A stretch of 64,000 nucleotides of DNA from Methylophilaceae bacterium. Lineage in GTDB: Bacteria > Pseudomonadota > Gammaproteobacteria > Burkholderiales > Methylophilaceae. Both the position numbers and the translations under genes were made by a program. The stretch is taken from the NCBI GenBank assembly GCA_028247015.1, contig JAOKFJ010000002.1, forward strand, positions 1 through 64,000, read 5' to 3'. Each line of letters starts with the position of its first letter. Positions within the stretch are counted from its first letter, which is position 1. This document shows, in pieces, positions 43,611-52,479 of this stretch. The notes beneath the pieces were generated by a model. The model did not search any database and was not told where the DNA came from. It saw only the letters and a list, made by a program, of their open reading frames with translations.

Positions 43611-45653
43611 ATGCGTTATATAAGCACTTTATGTGTATTTCTTATGTGTTTGCCAATGCAATTAGTGAATGCAGAAGAATTACAGCTCAAAGAAATACCA
43701 GTTACAGCGAACCCACTTAATTTATCAAGTGATGAAATGACGCGCCCCGTTCATATAATGAATGGTGTGCAATTGCAAAACAAGAAAAGTTCCTCTTTAG
43801 GCTCAATGCTTGACAGTGTTCCAGGTCTAAGTAATAACTCTTGGTCTGATAATGTTGGACGGCCTACTATTCGTGGTATGGACAGAAATAGAGTTCAAAT
43901 ACTTAATAATGGTATGCAGATTAAAGATGTCTCTAATCTGTCTGGTGACCATGCAATTTCTCTTGATAGTTTATCTTCTGAACAGATTGAAGTTGTAACA
44001 GGACCTGAAACTATTATTTATGGCGGTGGTGCAGTAGGCGGGGTCGTCAATATTATTGATTACCGTATCCATCCTGAATTTGTTGATGGAATAGTTGGGA
44101 AATACGATGTGAGTAGGGGCGGCGCAAACAATGCAAACTCTAGTTCTATGCTTATCGATATCGGTACCGATAATTTAATGTTCCATCTTGATTTGTATAA
44201 TCGTGATTCTAAGAACATTAAAATTCCTGGATCTTCTGTATCTGAAAAATTAGCTAATTCTGACTCAGAATATCCTACGGGCAAATACGGTAAAGACACT
44301 CTACAAAATTCTTATAACGAAAGTATAGGTGGTGGGGTAGGTGCTACTTACTTCTTTAATAATGGTCATACAGGGTTTTCGTATGCTAAGCATGAGCAAG
44401 AATATGGAACTATCCTTGAGGCCGATGCATTTATTGATTTAGAGTCTGATAACTTCAAATATGAACTTGAAATGCGTGACCTCTCTAATTTTGTCAATAA
44501 ATTTAAGGTTAAAGTAAGTCATACTGACTATGAGCACTTTGAAATGGAGGATTCAGCAATTGGCCTGGATTACTTTGACATAGGCACCGATGCTAAATTT
44601 GAGATAGTTCACTCACTGTTATCTACAGCAGGTGGAGTATTGGGACTTGATATAAGCACATCAAAATTCTCTCAAAATACTAAGCCATATGAACCAAACA
44701 ACAAACGCCAAAATTTTGGATTTTATGCTTTAGAAGGTATTGAAGTAGGCAATCATAAATTTACCGTGGGCTTTAGGCACGACTATCATGATTATGAAGC
44801 TAATGCCTTTACCAGTGATGACGGTGCGCCGACAGAGGGAGGTGATGAAGGTAGTACTAGTTTTGCTGCAACTGAAAAATCATTTCATGCCACAAGCTTT
44901 TCGGTTGGTACGTCTTCAAAAATTAATGATCAATGGGCATTAGCAATTAATGTTGCTCGTACTGAGAGAGCGCCGAATCATGATGAATTATTTGTTTACG
45001 GTGAACACCATGCTACAGAAACTATTGAACACGGTGATCGTACATTATCTGATGAACGTTCTAACTCTGCAGAGGTTACATTAAGTTGGGCAGACCAAGG
45101 TAATGCCTTTTCAGTGTCACCATACTTTATAGACTTTAGTAGCTATATTGCATTATTGGATACGGGAGTTGTTCAATGGCATGAACACGATGGTGAAGAA
45201 GAAGCATTACCTGTCTTCCTCCATCAAAACGTTCCTGCTGATTTTTATGGCTTTGAATTCCAAGGAAATATAGAATTATCTAGTAATTATGGCTTTAATT
45301 ATTGGGGCGACTATGTAAGAGCTAAGAACAAAAATGGTGGCGATCTCCCAAGAATTCCTCCATTAACTCTGGGGTCTGGATTGTCTTATCAGCTTAATGC
45401 TTTGCAGGCGAGTATAGATGTAGAGCATAATTTTAGTCAGACTAATACTGGACCTAAAGAATTAAAGACTGACAGCTTCACAAATCTTTCACTAACCATG
45501 AATTACGAATTACCATTTATGGGAGGAGTTACTGCATTTGTTAAGGGTGATAATCTTTTAGACGAAGAAAGAAGAAACCATGCTTCAAGCCTAAAAGATA
45601 AAGTCTTGTTTGGTCAGAGGGCAATTACAGTTGGTGTTACTGGGTATTTTTAA
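43611..45653 (+). CDS. TonB-dependent receptor, ZnuD-like (putative zinc/metal)
   Basis: Plug VPGLSNNSWSDNVGRPTIRGMDRNRVQILNNGMQ; His/acidic-rich loops (YGEHHATETIEHGD, HEHDGEEE); ends VGVTGYF. Confidence 0.85.
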   Translation: MRYISTLCVFLMCLPMQLVNAEELQLKEIPVTANPLNLSSDEMTRPVHIMNGVQLQNKKSSSLGSMLDSVPGLSNNSWSDNVGRPTIRGMDRNRVQILNNGMQIKDVSNLSGDHAISLDSLSSEQIEVVTGPETIIYGGGAVGGVVNIIDYRIHPEFVDGIVGKYDVSRGGANNANSSSMLIDIGTDNLMFHLDLYNRDSKNIKIPGSSVSEKLANSDSEYPTGKYGKDTLQNSYNESIGGGVGATYFFNNGHTGFSYAKHEQEYGTILEADAFIDLESDNFKYELEMRDLSNFVNKFKVKVSHTDYEHFEMEDSAIGLDYFDIGTDAKFEIVHSLLSTAGGVLGLDISTSKFSQNTKPYEPNNKRQNFGFYALEGIEVGNHKFTVGFRHDYHDYEANAFTSDDGAPTEGGDEGSTSFAATEKSFHATSFSVGTSSKINDQWALAINVARTERAPNHDELFVYGEHHATETIEHGDRTLSDERSNSAEVTLSWADQGNAFSVSPYFIDFSSYIALLDTGVVQWHEHDGEEEALPVFLHQNVPADFYGFEFQGNIELSSNYGFNYWGDYVRAKNKNGGDLPRIPPLTLGSGLSYQLNALQASIDVEHNFSQTNTGPKELKTDSFTNLSLTMNYELPFMGGVTAFVKGDNLLDEERRNHASSLKDKVLFGQRAITVGVTGYF

Positions 45654-45774
45654 ATTTTAAATTTCTGAGCTGCATCCTGCATATTTTGATATGAGCATTT
45701 CATATAGTGTGGGTAGGATGTGGTGAAGTAATTTGTGTCACTAAATTTACTTAATAAAAATGAAGGAATAAAAC

Positions 45775-46146
45775 ATGGAGCATATTTTAGAATTTTACAT
45801 GACAGGAGTAGATGGAAATTTAAGAGGCTTTGTTTTTGGATTCGTTCATGTGTCGATAATGCTACTCGGATACTATACCGGGTGGAGTATAAATAGATTT
45901 TTAAAAATTTTTTCAAATGGTTATATAGCTGGTATTTTTGGCGCAGCACTATCTCATATTGTCGCCGACTTAATTGCCAGTTATATCGATCCACATTTAA
46001 GAAGTATGGTTTTTGGTATTGTTCTTGGCGGAATACTGCCTTTACTCTTTGTTCCAATATTTGAGAAATATGTAGTTAAAAGTAAACACCATATTGTTGT
46101 TGGAGATCATGAAGATGTTTCTGAAGACTTACGATCTAAGCATTAG
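45775..46146 (+). CDS. hypothetical membrane protein in the metal locus
   Basis: Several TM segments, His-rich tail KHHIVVGDHEDVSED; same strand downstream of the receptor. Confidence 0.55.
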   Translation: MEHILEFYMTGVDGNLRGFVFGFVHVSIMLLGYYTGWSINRFLKIFSNGYIAGIFGAALSHIVADLIASYIDPHLRSMVFGIVLGGILPLLFVPIFEKYVVKSKHHIVVGDHEDVSEDLRSKH

Positions 46147-46194
46147 AAGCTAAAAGTAATACAAAAATTTTTTGAGTTTAAAGAGAGGAATAAG

Positions 46195-46593
46195 ATGATA
46201 GCAACACAAGAGATTACCGATAAAATTGCAATAAGTTTGTCATTGGCATGTGCATTTCATTGTCTTTTTTTTCCGTCTATTTTATTAGTTCTTTCAAATT
46301 TTGTTTCTATTAATTTTGATAATGAGTTGATACATTTTTCACTGTTGCTGACGATAGTTCCATTTAGTATTTATGGTCTGACTAAGGGGCTAAGAAATCA
46401 TAAAAAATATTTATTTTTTGTATTAGGTCTATTTGGTATCATTATTCTTTCTTTAGCACTTTTAATAAACAAAGAAATTATAGGGGAATTCGGAGAGGTA
46501 TTTTTAACATTACTTGGCTCAACGATTATTGCAGCCGCACATTTTAAAAACTATAGGCTTTGTAGGCATTTGGATTGTGATTGTCATAATTAG
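46195..46593 (+). CDS. MerC domain membrane protein
   Basis: ITDKIAISLSLACAFHCLFFPSILLVL...; ends CRHLDCDCHN. Confidence 0.8.
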   Translation: MIATQEITDKIAISLSLACAFHCLFFPSILLVLSNFVSINFDNELIHFSLLLTIVPFSIYGLTKGLRNHKKYLFFVLGLFGIIILSLALLINKEIIGEFGEVFLTLLGSTIIAAAHFKNYRLCRHLDCDCHN

Positions 46594-46795
46594 GCTTAAA
46601 TTAATATATTAGAGTTGTTCAGTAAACTCTATTATCGTATCATTTGCGAATGTCTCATTTTAAATCTTATTTATATTTAAATATTCCTAGTAAAATTCTT
46701 AGTAACTATATTGGTCGCTTAATTGTCCGGGCGTAAACTAAACTTATGAAAAAATTAGCTCTACCCAGAACACTAATGAACCTAATTTATCCCTT

Positions 46796-48253
46796 ATGAA
46801 TTATTCGTATAATTGGCGATTAGAAAATAGCTATGCCCATCTGCCGGAACATTTTTTCACTCGTATTAATCCCACGCCTGTAAGTAAGCCGCGGCTTATA
46901 TTATTTAATGCTGACCTTGCAAAATTTCTCGGTATTGATTTACCTATTGATGACAAAGATACACTTGCCCAACTCTTTTCTGGTAATAAACTACCAGATG
47001 ATGCAAAACCTATTGCACAGGCCTATGCTGGTCATCAGTTCGGCCATTTTTCTATACTAGGGGATGGTCGTGCTCACTTAATTGGAGAGCAAGTCACACC
47101 CGATGACAGACGCTTCGATATTCAGCTTAAAGGTTCTGGCCCAACACCTTATTCACGAGGTGGGGATGGGCGGGCAGCTCTGGCTCCAATGCTTCGGGAA
47201 TACCTTATTAGTGAAGCGATGCATGCATTAAACATTGCTTCAACCCGAAGTCTCGCTGTGGTATCAACTGGTGAATCAGTCATGCGCGCATCAGTATTAG
47301 ATGGCGCAATTCTTACACGTGTTGCTTCTAGTCACTTACGAGTAGGTACTTTTGAATATGCCAAGGCTACGCAGGGTCTTGAGGAATTAAAGCAATTAGC
47401 TGATTATGCAATAGCGAGACATTATCCTGAACTAAATGACCACGAAAACCCTTACCTCGGCCTTCTTAATGCAGTAATTGAGAAGCAGGCTAAGCTTGTG
47501 GCTGCATGGATGCATGTTGGGTTTATCCATGGTGTGATGAATACCGATAATATGACGATTAGTGGTGAAACGATTGATTATGGTCCCTGTGCTTTCATGG
47601 ATATTTTTTCTATGGGGGCAGTGTTTAGCTCGATTGATTCTCGTGGACGCTATAAGTATGGAAGTCAGGCACATGCAGCCCAATGGAATCTGTCACGGCT
47701 AGCGGATAGCTTACTGCCACTTTTAGACAAGGATGCGGATAAAGCAGTGAAGCTTGCAGAAGTAGCGATTGGGGGGTACAGCATAACCTTTAATGAGGCG
47801 TGGATTAAAGGTATGCGTTGCAAGCTTGGATTATTTGGAGAGGAAGCCGACGATGTTTCCCTCATACAGGGCCTTTTAGATTGGATGCAAAATTCGAAAG
47901 CAGACTACACAAGTACTTTTCGTCATCTGACTCAAGAGAATACCCCAGAAAATGAAATCTATAATTCAATGGAATTTAAAAAATGGCACACGTTATGGAA
48001 AAGAAGACTCACTCGAAACTCAAAGCCCCTAAAAGCTTCTTTTTGTCTAATGCGTGAGAGTAATCCCGTAATCATTCCGAACAACTATTATGTAGAAGAG
48101 GTATTGGTACAAGCAGAAAATGCTAATTTAAAGCCATTCTTGTCTTTGCTTAAGGCCTTGAAGAATCCGTTTGAGGAAACATTATCCAATCAGGCTTACC
48201 GTAACCCAGCTATTCGACCGGATCCAAATTACCAGACTTTTTGTGGCACATAA
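46796..48253 (+). CDS. selO: protein adenylyltransferase SelO (YdiU/UPF0061)
   Basis: AYAGHQFGHFSILGDGRAHLIGE, DIQLKGSGPTPYSRGGDGRAAL, VMNTDNMTISGETIDYGPCAFMD. Confidence 0.95.
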   Translation: MNYSYNWRLENSYAHLPEHFFTRINPTPVSKPRLILFNADLAKFLGIDLPIDDKDTLAQLFSGNKLPDDAKPIAQAYAGHQFGHFSILGDGRAHLIGEQVTPDDRRFDIQLKGSGPTPYSRGGDGRAALAPMLREYLISEAMHALNIASTRSLAVVSTGESVMRASVLDGAILTRVASSHLRVGTFEYAKATQGLEELKQLADYAIARHYPELNDHENPYLGLLNAVIEKQAKLVAAWMHVGFIHGVMNTDNMTISGETIDYGPCAFMDIFSMGAVFSSIDSRGRYKYGSQAHAAQWNLSRLADSLLPLLDKDADKAVKLAEVAIGGYSITFNEAWIKGMRCKLGLFGEEADDVSLIQGLLDWMQNSKADYTSTFRHLTQENTPENEIYNSMEFKKWHTLWKRRLTRNSKPLKASFCLMRESNPVIIPNNYYVEEVLVQAENANLKPFLSLLKALKNPFEETLSNQAYRNPAIRPDPNYQTFCGT

Positions 48254-48301
48254 AATTTCAATGTATTACGATAAACTCTAGGATTGTAATTTTTAACCAG
48301 C

Positions 48302-48712
48302 CTAAATCTCAAATAAATTGATAAGAAACGGGAAGATAAAGGCGAAAAAAATCCCGACAGTAAAAATTCCTAGCGACACAAAGTAAATAATCAAGGATAA
48401 CCTTCGAGTTTTTTCACATGCATCTGCTAATTTTTTATCTGCAGGACAAGGAAGGCTTCTTGCAAGGTATTGAATTGCCCCAGAAATTATGAGCATGATA
48501 AAAGCACTAATAAATATCGGTATTTTATAGATAGAAAGAATAATTAATTGTGGAAATACCGAAATCAAAGAACTTAATGCGGCTCCGGCACCAATTGAAA
48601 CTAAAAGAGCAGGTAGTGCACAGCAAATAATAGTCCCGCTACTGGCAAATAAAGTTAGATAATTTAATATTTTATGTGACTTTATTGCATCTAATTCCTT
48701 ATTTAGACTCAT
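48302..48712 (-). CDS. MerT-like membrane transport protein
   Basis: MSLNKE...LTLFASSGTIICCALPALLVSIGAGAAL, cytosolic CPADKKLADAC; internal ATG 48712 overlaps the preceding gene. Confidence 0.6.
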   Translation of the reverse strand: MSLNKELDAIKSHKILNYLTLFASSGTIICCALPALLVSIGAGAALSSLISVFPQLIILSIYKIPIFISAFIMLIISGAIQYLARSLPCPADKKLADACEKTRRLSLIIYFVSLGIFTVGIFFAFIFPFLINLFEI

Positions 48713-49016
48713 ATTTTCTTTTAATCTCACTAACAGATTCAGATACAACCTCAATTTTTTTGACGTCGTATCCAGATTCGGTAATAACTGTTCTAATAAA
48801 ATTTTCGTCAATACCATTTTCATCATTTGATTCAATAGCGACGAAGTAATCCTCTAAATTTACAAAAACAGCCTTTACATTTTTAACTGATTCGAAACTT
48901 TTTTCTATGCCCTGTGCACAAAAGGCACAAACCATTCCAAGAACTTCAATTTTTTGCGTTAGTGCATGACTATTGGCACTAAAACATAAGACTCCTATTA
49001 CTATTAATTTTTTCAT
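48699..49016 (-). CDS. secreted heavy-metal-associated (HMA/MerP-like) domain protein
   Basis: Signal peptide; KIEVLGMVCAFCAQGIEKSFESVKNVKAVFVNLED. Confidence 0.85.
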   Translation of the reverse strand: MKKLIVIGVLCFSANSHALTQKIEVLGMVCAFCAQGIEKSFESVKNVKAVFVNLEDYFVAIESNDENGIDENFIRTVITESGYDVKKIEVVSESVSEIKRKYESK

Positions 49017-49027
49017 TGTTTAAACTC

Positions 49028-49618
49028 CTAAAATGTATACATCAAGTGAAGAGATGGGTCTCCATCCGTTATTCCTGCGTCCATAAATATAGCTTTATTT
49101 ATTAGCCTTAATGTTGGGGTATATTCAATTTTTTTGAATAAGCTATTAGTATTTTTAGCTTTTAAAATAAACCAAGGCTGTGTTTCGTTATAACCTGTTT
49201 CATAGAATGAAAATCCACCCTCTATTTTAGTTGTATCAAAATTTTCGTGCCCAACTCTTAAGATCTGATGCGAAAATAAACTAAATAATCTTTTTGTCTC
49301 ATAATCAAATTGCAAAGTAGGGCTTAAGTAAGAGTGATCTTTATCCTTAAAATTTTTCTTAATATTTATTTTTCCAATATTAGTAAAAAGCCATAAATTA
49401 GTTTGTGAGCTAACTGCATTTTTTCTCATCAATCTCCTTAAATGAAATATGTTCCCAGCTCTTAATTTATATCCATTACCTTTAATTGTATGTGCTGATA
49501 TTCCAATGGCATTTTTTGCTGTTATTACATAACTAGATTCTAGGCTAACATGGTCTTTACTGGCTGTAGCCATTGTAGTTATAGATCCCTTGAAGCTCAT
49601 CGGCGCTGCATACAACAT
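49028..49618 (-). CDS. secreted/beta-barrel-like hypothetical protein; canonical start apparently missing
   Basis: In-frame upstream codons encode KKIYALVLLVFLTYQSMLYAAP, a signal peptide, but no ATG/GTG/TTG precedes it before the in-frame stop at 49685-49687. Confidence 0.55.
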   Translation of the reverse strand: MLYAAPMSFKGSITTMATASKDHVSLESSYVITAKNAIGISAHTIKGNGYKLRAGNIFHLRRLMRKNAVSSQTNLWLFTNIGKINIKKNFKDKDHSYLSPTLQFDYETKRLFSLFSHQILRVGHENFDTTKIEGGFSFYETGYNETQPWFILKAKNTNSLFKKIEYTPTLRLINKAIFMDAGITDGDPSLHLMYTF

Positions 49619-49664
49619 TGATTGATAAGTGAGAAATACTAAAAGTACTAGCGCATAAATTTTT

Positions 49665-49949
49665 TTATCGTTTATATAAATCTGTTAATTCCTTAATTTT
49701 TTCATCTTGAATATTTTTATCTTTTGAATGAAATGCTTCCATAACACAGCTTTCAAGGTGTTTTTGAAGCATAATAATCTCCAGTGACTTGCATGCGGAA
49801 CTAACAGCTTTTAGCTGTGTTATGATTTCAGGGCAGTATCTTCGTTCCTCAATCATTTTTTTTATTCCATTTAATTGGCCTGTAACTTTATTTATTCTTG
49901 TAATGTGTTTTTCATAATTTGGATGTTTTGTTTCAGAACAATTTTTCAC
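49665..49949 (-). CDS. csoR: CsoR/RcnR family copper-sensing repressor
   Basis: HITRINKVTGQLNGIKKMIEERRYCPEIITQLKAVSSACKSLEIIMLQKHLESCVMEAF; C-H-C copper ligand pattern. Confidence 0.88.
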   Translation of the reverse strand: MKNCSETKHPNYEKHITRINKVTGQLNGIKKMIEERRYCPEIITQLKAVSSACKSLEIIMLQKHLESCVMEAFHSKDKNIQDEKIKELTDLYKR

Positions 49950-49981
49950 TAGTTTTCCTTAATTATAATTTTGAATACATA

Positions 49982-50002
49982 ATATACCCCATAGGGGTAT
50001 AT
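49982..50002. promoter_or_regulatory. CsoR operator-like palindrome
   Basis: ATATACCCC-ATA-GGGGTATAT, perfect 9-bp arms, 33 bp upstream of csoR and 74 bp upstream of the divergent ORF. Confidence 0.85.
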
Positions 50003-50075
50003 ATCAAATTTTTCTAATAAATAAATTGATTATGGTTGTAATTGAATTAATTATTTTTTTTGGTGTCAGAAAAAT

Positions 50076-50411
50076 ATGTCTATATTATTTAAAATTATTA
50101 TTGCAGTTATTATAATTGTTGCAGCTACTGAGCTCAGTAAAAGAAGTACAACGTTGGCAGCTATTTTACTTGCAATGCCAATTGTATTATTTGTGTCCTT
50201 CACGCTAATATGGGAAGAATCAAAGGATGCCAATAAAATAGCAATGCTTACGCACGAAACTCTTATGTTTATATTGCCAGTGCTTCCATTCTTATTTCTA
50301 TTAAGCTACATGTTAAAAAATGGGACTAATTTTTACATATCCTTAGGTGTCTCTTCACTTGGAATTATTTTGGCGACACTTTTAGTACAAAAATATTTTT
50401 TTCAAACTTAA
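50076..50411 (+). CDS. hypothetical membrane protein
   Basis: Three to four TM segments: LFKIIIAVIIIVAATELSKRSTTLAAILLAMPIVLFVSFTLIW. Confidence 0.6.
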   Translation: MSILFKIIIAVIIIVAATELSKRSTTLAAILLAMPIVLFVSFTLIWEESKDANKIAMLTHETLMFILPVLPFLFLLSYMLKNGTNFYISLGVSSLGIILATLLVQKYFFQT

Positions 50412-50492
50412 TATTCACTATAAAGCATAATAAATTCTTAGTATGAGGGATTTACTATACAATTTAGACGGTCAATATTTAACGGAAATATT

Positions 50493-51143
50493 ATGTGTCC
50501 AGCATGCTATCTTAATGGCTTTTTATTCTTAATATTTGGAGCTAGTGGTGCCTCAATAGCCAATAATCCATGGGTTATTGCACTTGCTATTGTATTGACT
50601 TTGGCAGGTCTCTATTGGATGTGGAAAGCATGGAAAAAAAGGACACCCGGTAAAACAATGAAAAATTTAAAAACAACGATTATTTTTCTGCTAGTTTTTG
50701 CTGCAGGTTTCACTACAGCTTCATACATTACTCACGAATACTTCAAAAATTTATATGAGCAACAAACAAGGTTATCTTCTTTTGTAACAGAAAATGGAGA
50801 TAAGAATGAATCCATATATATAATATCCCCTAAAGACGGAGAAGAAGTTACTAATCCAGTGAAGGTAGTATTTGGCCTTAAAGATATGGGGGTAGCACCA
50901 GCAGGAACGATTAGGAAGAATACAGGCCATCATCATTTATTAGTTAACTTAGATGTACTTCCAGATCTAGATTTACCCTTGCCTAGCAATAAAAATTTAA
51001 TTCACTTTGGTTTGGGCCAGACAGAAACTGATATTAAATTAGATAAGGGAATTAATACGCTACAATTAATACTAGGCAATCACATGCATGTGCCTCATCA
51101 GCCACCATTAATCTCAAAAAAGATTAAAGTTATTGTGAAATAA
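50493..51143 (+). CDS. DUF4399 domain protein with N-terminal CPAC-containing membrane segment
   Basis: MCPACYLNGFLFLIFGASGAS... TM; C-terminal ISPKDGEEVTNPVKVVFGLKDMGVAPAGT..NTGHHHLLVN..HFGLGQTE..LILGNHMHVPHQPPLISKKI. Confidence 0.7.
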   Translation: MCPACYLNGFLFLIFGASGASIANNPWVIALAIVLTLAGLYWMWKAWKKRTPGKTMKNLKTTIIFLLVFAAGFTTASYITHEYFKNLYEQQTRLSSFVTENGDKNESIYIISPKDGEEVTNPVKVVFGLKDMGVAPAGTIRKNTGHHHLLVNLDVLPDLDLPLPSNKNLIHFGLGQTETDIKLDKGINTLQLILGNHMHVPHQPPLISKKIKVIVK

Positions 51144-51152
51144 AATTTAAAA

Positions 51153-51506
51153 TTATTTGTGTAGGTGGAAAACTTTATTCATTATTTTCCAATGATTATC
51201 AAGCTTTAACAAAGTAAATAGGTCAGTAAATTTATGACCAGACCAATTATCAGACTCTAGTCTAACGGTCGCGACCGTTCCTTCAATATCAATACTAGCA
51301 ATATTTGCATTTAGTTCAGTGGCCGCAGGATTTTCATCAACCCAATCAAAAAGATTTTTTATTGGTCCAGAAAATAAATCATCTCCTATGTACCCAAAAA
51401 CTGTTGCCTCACTATGAAATGCTGGCTTCATATCATCTCCGTTTCCTGATGTTGCCCCTTTTATATAATGACTTATAGTTTTACTAATTAGGTCCTTATC
51501 ACTCAT
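51153..51506 (-). CDS. NTF2-like (SnoaL/lumazine-binding) family protein
   Basis: ISKTISHYIKGATSGNGDDMKPAFHSEATVFGYIG...DLFTLLKLDNHWKIMNKVFH. Confidence 0.75.
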   Translation of the reverse strand: MSDKDLISKTISHYIKGATSGNGDDMKPAFHSEATVFGYIGDDLFSGPIKNLFDWVDENPAATELNANIASIDIEGTVATVRLESDNWSGHKFTDLFTLLKLDNHWKIMNKVFHLHK

Positions 51507-51658
51507 TTATTAATCCCCCATTTTTAATTTTAAAATATATATAAAATACACATTACTTGAGCGTATTAATTTATATAGTACTCCAATAGTTAAGTATTTA
51601 TAGGTAAAGCCGATGCATAACAGAAGACATAAATTAGGGACTTTGATATAATCTCAAC

Positions 51659-52399
51659 ATGAATCAAATCAACATTACACCAAAAGATATTAGTAGAATA
51701 TTTTGGGAGCTAATTTATGGGACAGAAGAAAATTTTAGCCCGTTAGACAGAGCAAATTTATTAAACACAATTTCTAAATTAGACATTCTTAGGTATCAAG
51801 AGATAGCTGATGAATCTTCTCAAGCTGAAGTTCGATTACATTACAATGAGACTACAGGTTCAACGACTCCAGCCCAAGCAATTGGACTTTACTACATAAC
51901 AAAATATTTTAGACCATTAAGGGTAATAGAGATTGGTACATGGATTGGTAAAAGCACTGTATCAATTGCATCTGCCATAGATACATATTCTCAAGCAGGT
52001 GAAATAGTAACCTGTGATGTGACGAATGATATTAAAATTCCATTTGAAGGAAAAACGAAAATTACCCAATTTCCAAAACAAGATAGCAATCAGATGCTGC
52101 AGCAACTTTCTGGTACATACGATCTTGTATTTATTGATGGAAAGATTATGCATAAAGATATACCACTTCTAAAGAATTTAATTACTCCAAAAACTATATT
52201 TGTTATTGATGATTTTGAAGGTCTTGCTAAGGGAGTTGAAAATGTTTCGATTCTTAGAGATAAAATAGACTTACTCAAGAGCCATTACTTGATAATGCCT
52301 CCAAACGAAAAAATACTTAATGATCACCGTTTTAAAACTACTTCTACAACAGCTGTTATAGTTCCTATGAAGACATTTACTCTTGCTGTAAGTCATTAA
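51659..52399 (+). CDS. class I SAM-dependent (O-)methyltransferase-like protein
   Basis: RVIEIGTWIGKSTVSIASAI; YDLVFIDGKIMHKDIPLLKNLI. Confidence 0.7.
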   Translation: MNQINITPKDISRIFWELIYGTEENFSPLDRANLLNTISKLDILRYQEIADESSQAEVRLHYNETTGSTTPAQAIGLYYITKYFRPLRVIEIGTWIGKSTVSIASAIDTYSQAGEIVTCDVTNDIKIPFEGKTKITQFPKQDSNQMLQQLSGTYDLVFIDGKIMHKDIPLLKNLITPKTIFVIDDFEGLAKGVENVSILRDKIDLLKSHYLIMPPNEKILNDHRFKTTSTTAVIVPMKTFTLAVSH

Positions 52400-52479
52400 T
52401 ACATAGCCATTAAAAGCTACCTAAGGTTATTTTTTTGGTTTAAGAAGTTATTTGGATAATTTTTTACCTAGCTTAATTT

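Noticed and set aside
45650-46057. 135-aa minus-strand ORF
   Set aside because: It is antisense to the membrane protein 45775-46146, which has coherent TM segments and the operon's orientation.
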